This document shows positions 32,513-43,436 of a stretch of 64,000 bases of DNA, piece by piece. Source of the stretch: Rhizomys pruinosus (lineage: Eukaryota > Chordata > Mammalia > Rodentia > Spalacidae); the NCBI GenBank assembly GCA_009823505.1, contig VZQC01006876.1:2315285-2379284 (forward strand). The letters run 5' to 3'. A model generated the notes under the pieces. It was not told the origin of the DNA, made no database searches, and saw only the letters and a list, made by a program, of their open reading frames with translations. Each line of letters starts with the position of its first letter. The first letter of the stretch is position 1. The translations under genes were made by a program, and so were the position numbers.

Positions 32513-32622
32513 TGGGATCTTGGCCACACAGGCCCATAGTCCCAGTACTTGGGAAGTAGAGGCAAGAGGATCAGGAGTTCAAGATCAGTGTCAGTAGTGA
32601 ATTCAAAGCTAGCCTGGGCCAG
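32513..32622 (+). mobile_element. B4/B1-derived fragment
   Basis: 'cccatagtcccagtacttgg', 'ggcaagaggatcaggagttc', 'aattcaaagctagcctgggc'. Lies between two purine tracts. Confidence 0.6.
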
Positions 32623-32684
32623 GAAGGAAGAAGGGAAGGAAGGGAGGGAGGGGGGGAGGGAGGGAAGGAGGGAGGGAGGAAAGG
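32619..32684. repeat. (GGGA)n tract
   Basis: Tail expansion of the preceding SINE fragment. Confidence 0.92.
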
Positions 32685-32689
32685 CAGTG

Positions 32690-33285
32690 TGACCTGTTGT
32701 CAAGGGTTCTGGAAACTGGAGTCTCTGCAGCATTGGTGGGAATGTAGATGGTACAGACGCTAGAAAACTGTGGAAAGTCTTCAAAAAGACTTAAAGAATT
32801 ATCATGTGACCGATCAATTCCATTTCTGGGCATATATCCAAAAGAACTGATGACAGCAACACAAAGATATATTTACATGTTCACAACCAGGGAAACACTG
32901 TTCCCAGAAGCCAAGGGATGGGGACAGGGACAGGCAACACCAAATATCCAAGAGGATGAATGAACAAAGTGTGGGGTAGACATCTGGTGGAATAGTACGA
33001 TGCTTTAGAAAGGAAGGGGATTCAGATCACTGCAACAGCATGGGTGAAACAAGGACTTAGACTGTGGAATGGGTGTTGTTGGGCCTGGAGGAAGGTGCAG
33101 CAACAGCTGGAGATGAACAGATAGAGGCTCAGTTGGAGAGCAGTGAATGTTCTGGAAAAGGTGAGACGAGAGAAGAGTAGTGCCACAGAGTGCCATTAAC
33201 TCTGACAAACTGTTCTTAAAATGGTCAAAATGGCGAATTATAAATCATGTATGTTTTACCACAATAAAAAATAAAGTTAAAAGAG
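32690..33285 (+). mobile_element. Ancient L1M: ORF2 end and 3' UTR
   Basis: Remnant of the L1 ORF2 3' end ('ccatttctgggcatatatcc', 'gaatgaacaaagtgtggg') and the 3' UTR end 'tatgttttaccacaataaaa'. Frames are broken by many indels, so no activity. Confidence 0.8.
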
Positions 33286-33293
33286 TGACTTGT

Positions 33294-33450
33294 AGCCTGG
33301 CATGGTGGCACACGCCTTTAATCCTAGCACTCGGGAGGCAGAGGCAGACAGATCTTTGTGAGTTCAAGGCCAGCCTGGTCTACAGAGCGAGTTCCAGGAC
33401 AGCTGGGACTACAGAGAGACCTTGTCTCAAAAAGACAAAAAAAAAAAAAA
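33294..33450 (+). mobile_element. B1 SINE
   Basis: Near-consensus, with an exact 15-base target-site duplication (aaaagagtgacttgt) at 33279-33293 and 33451-33465. Inserted just behind the L1 end. Confidence 0.97.
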
Positions 33451-33465
33451 AAAAGAGTGACTTGT

Positions 33466-33815
33466 GGCATCAAGTTCCCCTTGGGAACTTCCATGTCTCT
33501 GAATAGAGGCCTTTCTGAGCTGTGTAGGGCAGCAGGCTCTGGCCAGGGGCGTGTGAATGGCAGGGAATCTGATGACCACTGTCAAGGAGGGCTGGAAGCA
33601 CTGGGTGCAGATGCAAGACCCAAGACTCCTGTGGAACAGGTTGCTGGTACCATGCAGGAATGGCGTTCACAGCGGGGGCCTGGCTACAAGTGTCAGGCTT
33701 CTTTAGAAATCCTGTGACAATACTGCACGGAGTTAGAGCTGAGCCCCTGGTCCCCCATCAGGGTCCCAGGCAACGGATGAGTAGCTACAGCTTCATTCTC
33801 ATTTCACTTTTGAAA
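33466..33815. other. No recognised feature
   Basis: Unique-looking sequence. Confidence 0.45.
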
Positions 33816-33819
33816 AAAT

Positions 33820-34076
33820 TTTATTATTTTTATTTTATTTTTTTTATTATTTTATTATTTTATTGTTTTTATTTTAATGTATAAGTGTATCGCCTGCATG
33901 TGTGTAAGTGCCCCTGAGTCGTGCAATGCCCACGGAGATCAGAAGAAGGTGTTGGATTCCCCTGGAACTGGAGTTACAGATGGTTGTTAACTGCCATGTG
34001 GGTGCTGGGAATTGAACCTGGGTCCTCTGCAAGAGCAGCCGCTGCTCTTAGCCTCTGAGCCATCTCTCCAGCCCCT
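33820..34076 (-). mobile_element. B2-type SINE
   Basis: Reverse copy with a long T/A-rich tail complement. Confidence 0.94.
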
Positions 34077-34810
34077 CAAGTTTCACTTTATAATATTTTC
34101 TTTTCTCCCAGTTTCTTTTTTTTTTTTTTTAAGTCAAAAGAAGGGCCTTGCTTGCTCAGCCAGAACATTTCTGTGGATTCAGCTGCAGTTGCTGCGTATT
34201 TGGGAGCTTCTCCTTTCTGATATTAACCTCCTAGTGCCCAGAGTTCTTGCCGAACAGGAGGCAAAGGGACCTTACTACACAGGTGTCTGTGAGTTTCCCA
34301 CCACGGAGACTGCACACCATGGCTTCCAACTTCCTCCCGTGTAACACACATGGGACGTCTGTCCTGAGAGGATCCACCCACAGAGCAGTTAGGAAGACGG
34401 GAATGGAATCAGGAAGACAGGGACAAAATGTCATTGGCAGTGGAAGCCCCATGGCAGTAGAAGACTGACTGCCCAGCAGAAACCACAGTTTCTGCCACCT
34501 GCCCCCAGGCTTGCAAAAAAAGATCCCCAGGCTCAAAGCTGCCCTGCAGGAGTTCAAACCATGCAGACTGTCCAACCACAGAGGCCCAGGAGGAGCCTGA
34601 CAGGAAGCCTGGCTTCCCCCTTTCCTTACTTCTGCTGCTCGTTCTCACTCACTCCTCTGGGCTGAAATGGCGGGAAATATAGTTTGCAGGAGACAGATAT
34701 TAGGGACCCTGAGTACCTGAGCAAAGGTCCTACAGACCAGCATGGGTAACTGCCGTGGTGGCCCCAGCCCTGGGGAGTGTCTCTGCTTTATCCCTCTTGA
34801 TATTTCTGCT
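34077..34810. other. 730 bases without recognised repeat or gene
   Basis: Contains 'aaatggcgggaaatatagt' near 34668, which includes an E2F-like GGCGGGAAA. One occurrence is not enough for a promoter call. ORFs on both strands lack domains. Confidence 0.4.
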
Positions 34811-34821
34811 TTTAAAATTTT

Positions 34822-34968
34822 TCTTTTATTTGAGACAAGATCCCCCATGTTGCCTTGCCTGTCCTAGAACTTGCTGTATAGACCAGGCTGGCCTCGAACT
34901 CACAGAGATCTGCCTGCCTCTGCCTCTAGACTGCTGGGATTATAGGCATGAGCTGCCATGCCTGCCTG
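34822..34968 (-). mobile_element. B1 SINE
   Basis: Reverse B1, moderately diverged. Confidence 0.9.
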
Positions 34969-34984
34969 GTATTCTGCTTTGTAT

Positions 34985-35085
34985 GCCCTATAGACAAAGG
35001 ACCTGTGAGCTCCAGGCCAGCTGGGACTAAAAGGGAGACCCTGTCTCAAAAATACCAAAAAAAAAAAAAAAAAAAGAAAGAAAGA
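34985..35085 (+). mobile_element. B1 3' half with A/AAAG tail
   Basis: Starts at 'gacctgtgagctccaggcca' and carries the 'gaccctgtctcaaaaatacc' end. It faces the preceding reverse B1, so the pair could fold. Confidence 0.85.
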
Positions 35086-35432
35086 AAGCTCACATGTGCC
35101 AGGCTGCGCACGTCTGAACTTCCAAAGTGGGTTTGCAACCTCCACTTCCCCCTTACGAGGCTGAGCTCTCACCTGGTAACCCCCTGCTTTGCAAGTATGG
35201 GCACACTGGGCAGGCATGAGGTACAGGACAGACACCCAGACACAAGGCCAGGTTGGAGATGAAACCACAGGCTTCCACACCCCTCAGGCAGCAAGTCACT
35301 GGGGTCCACAGGGCCAGGCCCATAGACTAGGAATTCAATTGCTTTTTGTTTAAATCCAGCTGAGGCTCCCAACCTTACATGATTTGAACCAAACACAACT
35401 CCATACAACCTGCAGGGAAGAGCCACGTGGGG

Positions 35433-35442
35433 TGAGTCAGCA
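35433..35442 (+). promoter_or_regulatory. NF-E2/MARE-like site
   Basis: TGAGTCAGCA is the half of the established MARE consensus (TGCTGAGTCAGCA) containing an AP-1 core. Functional status is inference. Confidence 0.35.
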
Positions 35443-35816
35443 CCCAGCCCTTCCTCCAGGCGGCTCTGTGCCAGTCCAGTTTTAACACCGCGGCTAGAGG
35501 AGGGGAGGGACCATTATTCCTGTCTCAGAGAACGAAAGCAGCGCAATTCAGGGACCGTCCTGATGATGCTTCTTGCTGTTATGTCTAGAAAGGGGTTAAA
35601 AGAGGGAGTGAAGGAAGAGGAGGCCGAGATAAAGAAGGCCATGGCGAGCCAGGCAGATGGGGGCTTGGTCCTGCACTTAATGAAGGAAGGTTAGGAGCTC
35701 AGCTTTGCAGTTGAGATTCGCCACCCCAGAAGGCCCCGCACCGTTCCCTCATCACCCCAGTCCTGAAAATTCATGGGGTTGAACATTTAGAAAAGAGAAA
35801 AGCCGCCCGGCTTCCC

Positions 35817-35827
35817 TGCTGAGTCAG
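35817..35827 (+). promoter_or_regulatory. NF-E2/MARE-like site
   Basis: TGCTGAGTCAG matches 11 of the 13 MARE positions, 384 bases from the previous site. Confidence 0.4.
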
Positions 35828-37289
35828 AAGAAGCATCCTTTCTTACCTGCCCCCCCCCCTTCCTACCCACCCCGCCCCTGGGCTCACAGTCCAAGTTCAG
35901 TTCCCTTTTCTGGGAGGTGCTGGTCTATTACCTGAGTCTCCATGCTGGAGTGCTGACCGAGGGTGGGACCTGACACCTTGCCTTCAGGCCCCAGGGTCCT
36001 CTCCTCCCAGCCCCAGTAGAATGCTTAGGCGTCACTGCAACCAGACAGACATTATTTATCAGGCAGGTCCAGGGTTGGGAAAGATGTGAGACTGAAGTCT
36101 CATTGTGAAATTTGTGCAAGGTCCCCACCCCCACCCGCCCAGACTGAGCCACACTAACAACACACACTCAGGAATCTCTTGTCAGAACATCCCAAGCCAT
36201 GCAGGCAGATCCCAAAAATGCATGCAAAATATACTTTTGATTATTTTCCACCCATAGGATGTTTACACAGGATAGAGTTTTGTCTAAGGTCCCTGGATGG
36301 CTGGCAGACTTTCCTGAAAATGCGGCCATCATTCTGACTGTCCTTCTAAAGCATTAATGCTGCATTGGGTGAAGCTCTGTGCCTGCACACCTACAAGGTT
36401 CCAGATGGACAGATCTGCAAGTCTATCACCCGTTCAGGGCGTAGAGTGAAGATGACCGATGAACGTGGCCTCTCTGGTCTGGTCCCCAGAGCCGGTAAAC
36501 AAACAGCCTGTCCTTGGAGCACTCGCCTCCTGTGCCTGAGCAGAGTACAAGGCCAACAGCCGGCTTCGGGCTGAGTTACAGGAGAGGCATTCTTGAGCCT
36601 ACAGTTGGAGGTTGCCACATTATTGATGGGGACAGATGCTCATAACTCAGCATAACTCACTTGAGCCTTGCCTCACTTTTTTCTGGAGACTTTTTGGTAT
36701 AGGAACAGAGCCCCTGGCTCCTTCTGGGTTGGGCTGGTCTGTAAACACCCGGGTCTGAATTTACTGAGGTGGGTTGCTAAATTTAATTGCCAGTTTCCAT
36801 GCCATGTGATGGTGTGTGACAGGCCAGCTCACCCCATGAGTTAGCCAAGGGATTTAAATAAATGCTTTCTGTTGGAAAGGATGATAAAGATTCCTGTTAT
36901 TCACCCATGGGCCTGGAGATTGAACAGGTCCGGTTTTTATGAGGGAGTCATCAGCTCTGTCACTGCCACCTGCCTGAAGAAGACAGCCTCAGGGGCCTTG
37001 GAAAGGGCTCTAACCAGGAACTCGGAGACCTTTGCCAGCCCAGTCCCTCCGAGGTCTCTATGACCTTGGGACATAAATAGCTCTGTGGACCAGCCTCAGC
37101 TTCTCCATCCAGAAAAAGGAATGCATCACAGGCATCAGGAGCTACGGTGGCACTTGGCTTTTCAGCAGCCACGCTGCAGACAGTCATGGACGTCTTGGCT
37201 CGTCCTGATCAGCAGGCCACAATCTTCTTACTCATACCCTTCAAAATACCAAGGACAGTAAACTCCACTTGCCTTTTCCTTGATATCTT

Positions 37290-37505
37290 TCTTTTTAATT
37301 ATTTTATTTATTATTTTTATTTTATGTGTATGAGTGTATTGCCTATATGTATGCAAGTGCACCCATGTGCAGTGCCTTTGGAGTCAGAAGAAGGTACCAG
37401 ATTCCCCTGGAACTGGAATTACAGATGTAGGTGCTGGGAATTGAACCTGGGTCTTCTGCAAGATCAGTCAGTGCTCTTAACCGCTGAACCATCTCTCTGG
37501 TCCCC
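37290..37505 (-). mobile_element. B2-type SINE
   Basis: Reverse copy with an internal deletion before 'gtaggtgctgggaattgaac'. Confidence 0.93.
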
Positions 37506-37612
37506 TTAATAGCTTTCCTGTGAAGGCCCCCATCATTCATGGCTCACTTAGTCTCCCCCCAAATGCTGTCAGAGAAACAGCATTGTTGGGAATTGGTAAG
37601 AAATACAGAGTC

Positions 37613-37852
37613 CCGGGACTGGAGAGATGGCCTAGTGGTTAAGAGTGCCGACCACTCTTACAGAGGACGCAGGTTCAATCCCCAGCACCCACATGATGGC
37701 CGAGAACCAAACCGTCTTTAACTCCAGTTCCAGGGGAATCTGACACCCTCTTCTGACCTCTGCGGCATGGCACCACACGGGTGCACAAACCTACATGCAG
37801 ACAGTACATTCACACACATACAAAAATAAATAAAATTAAAAAAAAAAAAAAC
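37613..37852 (+). mobile_element. B2-type SINE
   Basis: Exact 14-base target-site duplication (agaaatacagagtc) at 37599-37612 and 37853-37866. Recent copy. Confidence 0.97.
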
Positions 37853-37866
37853 AGAAATACAGAGTC

Positions 37867-38484
37867 TCAGGCCACATCCCATAAATTAGGCTGCACAGCT
37901 TGATGGCTCCCCAGCATACGAGCTCAGTTTCCAGGAGCACTGACTAAGGTTGTTAGAAAGCTGCCTTACTACTTTGGTGGACCAGTCACAGAGGTCCCGA
38001 GTCTATAGGTTGGGATCAGACTCCAAGATTTGCACATCTAACAGGTTCCCTTGAAATTCTAGAACCTTTTGCTTCTATGTAATATATGATATACTTTGAA
38101 GTCCTAGAACCTTTAGCTTCTATGTAATATATGATAGACTTTGGGCTGAATAGGTGCATGGGTAGAGATCAGAAATCTGTTATTTTGAGAAAGCTGTCTC
38201 TTGGACTTTAATGGAAAGAGAACATAATAGAGAGGAAGAGGTAAAGTAGGGAGATGAAGGAACGATGCAGCTATCACCTTCCCTTTCTTCTTCCTCACCT
38301 GTGGATATAGGAGGGGGGAAGAAAGTGCTTCCTGGGTTGAATGGAGGAGCTGGAAGGTTGAGGGTGCCACTTTCGGCATCCCATGTTTCCACACATCTTG
38401 TGACCAGTGGCACTGTCTTTGCTTTGAACTATCTTTCAGGGATGTTTGGACAGAGAGCAGTGGTCTTAGGAAGATCGTGGCTCT
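37867..38484. other. Unassigned, contains a tandem duplication
   Basis: No repeat family or gene recognised apart from the duplication at 38056-38144. Confidence 0.45.
38056..38144. repeat. About 44-base imperfect tandem duplication
   Basis: Two copies containing 'gcttctatgtaatatatgat', differing at a few positions. Confidence 0.93.
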
Positions 38485-38486
38485 TG

Positions 38487-38702
38487 GGGCTGGAGCGATG
38501 GCTCAACAGTTAAGAACACTGGCTGTTCCGCAGAGAACCTGGATTTGTTCCCAGCACCTGATGACAGCTAAGAACCATCTGAAACTCTAGTTCCAAGGAG
38601 TCCAATGCCCTCTTCTGGCTTCCATAGACATCACATGCTTGCGGTATACTTACATACCTGCAGCCAAAACACTCATACACATAAAATAAAATTAAATAAA
38701 TA
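38487..38702 (+). mobile_element. B2-type SINE
   Basis: Complete, moderately diverged, tail 'aaataaaattaaataaataa'. Confidence 0.93.
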
Positions 38703-38703
38703 A

Positions 38704-38853
38704 GGCCAGGTGTAGTGGCGCACACCTTTAATCCCAGCGCTCAGGAGGCAGAGGCAGGCAGATCTCTGAGTTCAAGGCCAGCCTGGTCTACATAGCAAGC
38801 TCCAGGCCAGCTGGGATGAAAGGGAGACCCTGTCTCAAAAAGACCCCCAAAAT
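38704..38853 (+). mobile_element. B1 SINE
   Basis: Sits on the tail of the preceding B2-type. Followed by an AT-rich TTAA-type tract to about 38935. Confidence 0.94.
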
Positions 38854-38935
38854 GAATTAATTAGTTAATTAATTGATTAAAATTTAAAATTTTATTAAAT
38901 TGAAAATTAATTAATAAAAATTTAAAATCATGGTT

Positions 38936-39392
38936 TTCGCAATAGCAAAGGTATAGTTTGCCTTCTGCCTAGTTTAATAACAGTGTCCTCCCCCATGCAA
39001 AGGGCACAGGTTTGCTCACAGCCCATAAAAAGATTAGAGTTACCTAAACTCTGGGCTCCTTGTCTGTAACACGATTTCTGTGTATGGAGGTGTCACCTGG
39101 CCCTGGTTGCTGGCCCTGGGGAACCAGCTCATGCAAGTGATGGTACTTTGGCTATTGCTGTTGCTATGAGTGTTAAACTGTCTTTTCTGTCTAGCCCAGC
39201 ACACATCTCTTCTGCCAGCATCTGAGAGACTATGACAGGCTAATTTACTAACTCCGCAAGTAGGTGAAATGTCACTTCTTGGAATTTGCCACATAATGAA
39301 AGGTGGAAACATTTAACTCTTATCCCAGGAAGACTATTCATCTGCTTAAAGTACAAAAATAACCTGATCAAATTCTTCGCGTAAAAAGGACC
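38936..39392. other. No recognised feature
   Basis: Unique-looking sequence. Confidence 0.45.
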
Positions 39393-39540
39393 TGAGAGCT
39401 GGGAACCTGTAATCCCAGCATTCGGGAGGCAGAGGCAGGTGGATCTCTGTGAGTTCAAGGCAAGCTTGGTCTACATAATAATAATGAGTTCTAGGACAGC
39501 TGGGGCTACAGAGAGACCCTGTCTCAAAAAGACCAAAAAA
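39393..39540 (+). mobile_element. B1 SINE, 5' truncated
   Basis: Starts inside the element ('agctgggaacctgtaatccc'); intact 3' end with an ATAATAATA insertion. Confidence 0.92.
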
Positions 39541-40465
39541 CAAACTGAAATGGTTAAAGGGAGAAGAAATCTCTTGTGGGAGATTTTTACATCTTGTGTA
39601 TAATTGCTACAAGTCTCATATGCAAAGGTTTCCAAATAAATTTAGTCTGTGTAACTCTGGAGAAGTGAACTTAGAGGCAGAAAAGTTTCAGGTCAATGTA
39701 TCAAGAACAGCAAAGTCTAACAGTTGAAACTGTTTCAAAGAGAACAGACTTAGAGGTCTCAAGCTCAGTGCTGGCTTAGCTGATGATCCAGACTTGTCTA
39801 TGGGGAAGTGGCCAGAGTGGGTGATTGCAAAGGGCCCTTCTAAGATGTTGCCGATGAGACACTGCTTTCTTGGGCCATCTGACCATATTTCCCTTCACTG
39901 AGTCACTAGCTGGGCCATCTGACCATATTTCCCTTCACTGAGTCACTAGCAGGTGAGCTAGTGGATGGATGCAGACTCTCAGGTAGTTGCCCTTGAGATG
40001 GTCCCCTTGGATGTAAAGTCTGGTGCTTACTTACTCTGACAGAAACTCCAGGAAATGTAATACACCCAGCCAGGAAGTTGGTGCTAGAGAATTAGATTGT
40101 ACTAACCAGAATCACCAAGAGCCTCAGTTACCCAAGGTCTTGATTTTGGTGCAATAGACAAACTTTTCTAAAGAATATAATTTTTTTTTGTCTGATATCC
40201 AGGTCACACTACCCTTTTTTTCTACCTGCTAGGTAATGAAATGAATTCATAGCCAAGAGCTTGGACCACAAAACCAAAGGGAACACGACTGAGTGACCCC
40301 AAACCTTGCTTCTTTTGACAGGATACATTGCATAGCTGCATTAGTGGTAGATACTAGGTTTCTTCTCTGATAGAGAATACTTTTTAGTGACCAGATGATC
40401 CTCTTCACTAAGCTCAAGGTCTCCAGCCATGTGCTGGAAATAATCATTCACCCTTCCTTTCTTAG
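39541..40465. other. 925 bases unassigned, contains a 40-base duplication
   Basis: SINE-free; no gene recognised. Confidence 0.45.
39871..39950. repeat. 40-base perfect tandem duplication
   Basis: The unit starting 'tgggccatctgaccatattt' at 39871-39910 is repeated without change at 39911-39950. Confidence 0.98.
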
Positions 40466-40718
40466 CACATTTCCGTTGCTAACAAAGTACCTATGACTGG
40501 ATACTTTATGAAGAAAAAAGATTATTTAGCCCAGACTCCTGAAAGTTCGAGAGCTTGGTGCCAGCATCTGCTCCACTCTCCTGGGACCTTCCAGCTATGC
40601 ATATTCATTACTTTTGCATTGCTGTCTGACAGGAACAACTTGAAGGAGAAAAGATTTCCTTTGGCTCAGGGTTTCAGAAGGTCTGTTGTGGCAGGGTAGT
40701 CATGGAGTCCACGGCAGC
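40466..40718 (-). mobile_element. Two MaLR/rodent-repeat 5' fragments, reverse
   Basis: 'ccgttgctaacaaagtacct' (40466-40600) and 'cttttgcattgctgtctgac' (40606-40718) are both reversed LTR-like starts, back to back. Confidence 0.5.
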
Positions 40719-40719
40719 A

Positions 40720-40925
40720 AGAGGACCTGGGTTTGGTTCCCAGCACCCACATGGCAGCTGACAACCATCTGTAATTCTGGTTCCAGGGGATCCGAAACCC
40801 TCTTCTTATCTCTGTGTATATTACATGACACAGGTGCACTTACATACATGTATATACACTTACATACATGTATATACACTCATATGCATAAAAATAAAAA
40901 TAGGCCGGATGCATAAAAATAAAAA
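40720..40925 (+). mobile_element. B2-type SINE, 5' truncated
   Basis: Lacks the tRNA-like A box; starts at 'agcaagaggacctgggtttg'. Tail contains the duplications listed next. Confidence 0.9.
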
Positions 40926-40933
40926 TAGGCCGG
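40841..40933. repeat. Two adjacent perfect tandem duplications (20 and 25 bases)
   Basis: A 20-base unit (tacatacatgtatatacact) occupies 40841-40860 and 40861-40880. A 25-base unit beginning 'atgcataaaaataaaaatag' occupies 40884-40908 and 40909-40933 and includes the first bases of the following B1. Confidence 0.97.
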
Positions 40934-41072
40934 GTGTGGTATCACACACCTTTAATCCCAGTACTTGGGAGGCAGAGGCAGGTGGATCTCTGTGAGTCAG
41001 GGCCAGCCTCGGCTACAAAGTGAGTTCCAGGCCAGCCAGCAGGGGCTACAGGGAGACCTTGTCTCAAAAACA

Positions 41073-41082
<10 letters not shown>
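40926..41082 (+). mobile_element. B1 SINE
   Basis: Near-consensus with a small 'cagccagcagggg' expansion. Confidence 0.94.
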
Positions 41083-41123
<41 letters not shown>

Positions 41124-41124
41124 A
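41072..41124. repeat. (TAAA)n microsatellite
   Basis: About 13 units on the B1 tail. Confidence 0.97.
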
Positions 41125-41321
41125 GTACTTTACGAAAATAAATTAAAAGATCAAAATGTCTAAGAACTTTCCACCATTGTAAAAAATTAATAATAATAAT
41201 AATAGTAGCACATATTTCATGTCACAACTGGCTGATTTGTGCATATCATTCATCCTAACCTTGGCCTGAGGGTCATGTTAAATTTAGTTTTAGAGACTGA
41301 CAATTTTCTTTTATTCTCTCT

Positions 41322-41650
41322 CTCTGTTATGTAGTGTGTGTCATGTGTGTGTTATCATGTGTGTTGTCTGTTTGTGTATGTGCAGAGGCTCTTGTGTCTC
41401 AGCTCACATGTGGAAGTCATGTTGGCCCTCCCTTTCCACCTTGTTGGAGACAGGGTCTGCTGTTCACTGCTCTATAAACCAGGCTAGCTGGGCTGCAAGC
41501 TTTCAGAAGATTCTTCTGTCTCTGCCTCCCATCTCAGCATAAGAGTGCTGGGATTACAGATGCATGCTTTCGAGTCCAGCTTCATGTATGTTTTAGGGAT
41601 CTGAACTCAGATCCTCACACACCATAGTCACAGAGCCAGATCCCCAGACC
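41322..41650 (-). mobile_element. B4-like composite, reverse
   Basis: GT-rich left edge, a B1-like middle ('ttggagacagggtctgctgt') and the reverse head 'atctgaactcagatcctcac'. Confidence 0.65.
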
Positions 41651-41694
41651 CTCAGTTGTTTGGGTTTTTTTGTTTTTTGGGTTTTTTTTTGTTT

Positions 41695-41840
41695 TTGGTC
41701 TTTTTGAGACAGGGTCTCCCTATAGCCCCAGCTGTCCTGGAACTCACTATGTAGACCAGGCTGGCCTGGAACTTACAGAGATCTGCCTTCCTCTGCCTCC
41801 CAAGTGCTAGGATTAAAGGCCTGTGCCACCAAGTCCGGCT
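41695..41840 (-). mobile_element. B1 SINE
   Basis: Near-consensus reverse B1 with a G/T-rich tail complement (41659-41694). 'agaccctcagtt' at about 41646 and 41842 is the target-site duplication. Confidence 0.96.
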
Positions 41841-41864
41841 TAGACCCTCAGTTTTTATACGTAC

Positions 41865-42240
41865 AGCTTGCAGTTTGGGTGTCCTCCCCAGGATCCCCTA
41901 TGGGTGAGGCTTGACCTGCAGTGAGGCACTGTTAGGAAGAGACCTAGCCTCAGAGGTGGAGTCAGAGTGAAGTCCTTAGTTCCTCAGGAGAGCCCTTTAT
42001 GGGATTATAGACCCCTAGTCTCCCTCCCCCCTCGTCCCTTCCTGTCTGAAGACGTAATCATTTTCTGGCTTGAATACACATTCCTGCAGTTGCCATCTGC
42101 CACAGGCCCCTGGTCGTCTCCGGAGCCTGTGCTATGCTGTTTAGACTTTGAAGCTGCCCAACTGTGAGCAAACAAACCTCTCCTTAGAAGTGGCCCGTAC
42201 CAGCTGTTTCGTGACTGCAACCCAAAGCTCACCAATACAC
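41865..42240 (+). mobile_element. Rodent LTR (MaLR-like)
   Basis: 'ctatgggtgaggcttgacct', later 'aactgtgagcaaacaaacct' and 'gactgcaacccaaagctcacc' give an LTR-like end. Confidence 0.5.
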
Positions 42241-42445
42241 CCTTCCTCCGGCTCCCATCCTATTTTTAAAACTCATTGCTGCCTCGTAGGTGGCATGTAT
42301 GTCAAAAGTTCTGTGTTTGTGTGTTTATGCAGACTGTAGGGACAGTGTGCATGGGGATTGTTGCACTGGGAAGGACATGGTGTAGACAGCAGAGTCTTAT
42401 GTGAGCTCACCTTCAATCTTCCACTGTGAACAGGAAATCCTGTCA

Positions 42446-42570
42446 AAGATGGTCCATGGTGGTAGCTCAGTCCTTGAATCCCAGCACTTGGGAGGCAGAA
42501 GCAGGAGGATCCAGGGTCCAAGACCAGCCTGGGCCACCTAGTGAGACCCTGCCAAAAAAAAAAAAAAAAA
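42446..42570 (+). mobile_element. B1-derived SINE
   Basis: 'ccagcacttgggaggcagaa' body with the end 'gtgagaccctgcc' and an 18-base A run. Confidence 0.85.
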
Positions 42571-42656
42571 GGAGGGGGAATGGGCGGGGCGAGGAGGGGA
42601 ATGGGCAGGGCGTGGAGGGGAATGGGCAGGGTGAGGAGGGTTATGGGCAGGGCGAA
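42571..42656 (+). repeat. 21-base G-rich minisatellite, about four copies
   Basis: The unit (aggaggggaatgggcagggcg, given as 20 plus final g) is repeated with single-base variants and has two to three G blocks each. In frame it gives a seven-residue repeat, but no gene surrounds it. Confidence 0.93.
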
Positions 42657-43316
42657 GGTGTATGCCAGCAGCCATGCCTTGGTGTTGTGGGGCAAGAGAC
42701 TTCACGGCACAGGCTGTGAGATTCAGCACCAAGCACCAGGCTTGAGGACATCAGCATCTCAGGTCCCCAGCAGGGAGACTCTCCAAATCCTCCCTGTCAG
42801 GGCACTTGGGCTTCTATTTCAATACAGACATACTGGCCACACTGGAGACTCTGAGGGAAGGGGTAAGGTTCTGAAAATTCTTCAACTTAAAAGCTTTTAA
42901 ACTCAGAGAAAACTCAAAGAGCATGGCTTTTAGTTTTCTCAAGCGAATTCATTCATTCCCAGTACCAAAAACCTGATATTGGTCCTCACTGTAATCCACT
43001 TACTGCAGCTGAAACCCGCTTGCAGAGAGTTCTGTGTTGACAAAGATTTGCCTCAGCTGCTGCTGACAACGACGTGTAAAAACTTGTACTTTAATTTTAG
43101 CTTCATAACAAATAAGAGCTTTCCCATATCCACGAGGGAGCCAGTCTGTCACTTGTTCTACAGGTGTGCTCTGGAATGTGCATGGGGCTAGGACTAATTC
43201 ATCATTTTTAAATGCTTTTTGTGAACTGTCTCAGCAAGTGTGAAAACAGACCAACTAAATCTCATACCCAGTTTCCACTGTGCATTTGTAAAACAATGTA
43301 TGTGCATGCATGCCTG
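42657..43316. other. 660 bases without recognised feature
   Basis: SINE-free, no exon supported. Confidence 0.45.
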
Positions 43317-43348
43317 TGTTTGTGTGTGTGTGTGCGTGTGTGCACCTG
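43317..43348. repeat. (GT)n microsatellite
   Basis: Short GT run with one GC interruption. Confidence 0.93.
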
Positions 43349-43436
43349 TGAAGTCTGTGTTAAAATATATCAGGAAAACAAGGAGGTAGGGTCCTGACGA
43401 CCATAACCTTAGAAGCTTAGGCATGATTGCATGGTG

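Larger units (their letters stand above)
35086..37285. other. 2.2 kb SINE-free island
   Basis: The longest stretch without a recognised mobile element. ORFs are short and domainless. SINE exclusion and the two sites listed below make regulatory function a possibility, not a conclusion. Confidence 0.5.

Noticed and set aside
36365..36574. ORF in the SINE-free island
   Set aside because: No domain, an opposing ORF of equal length, and no conserved splice framing visible.
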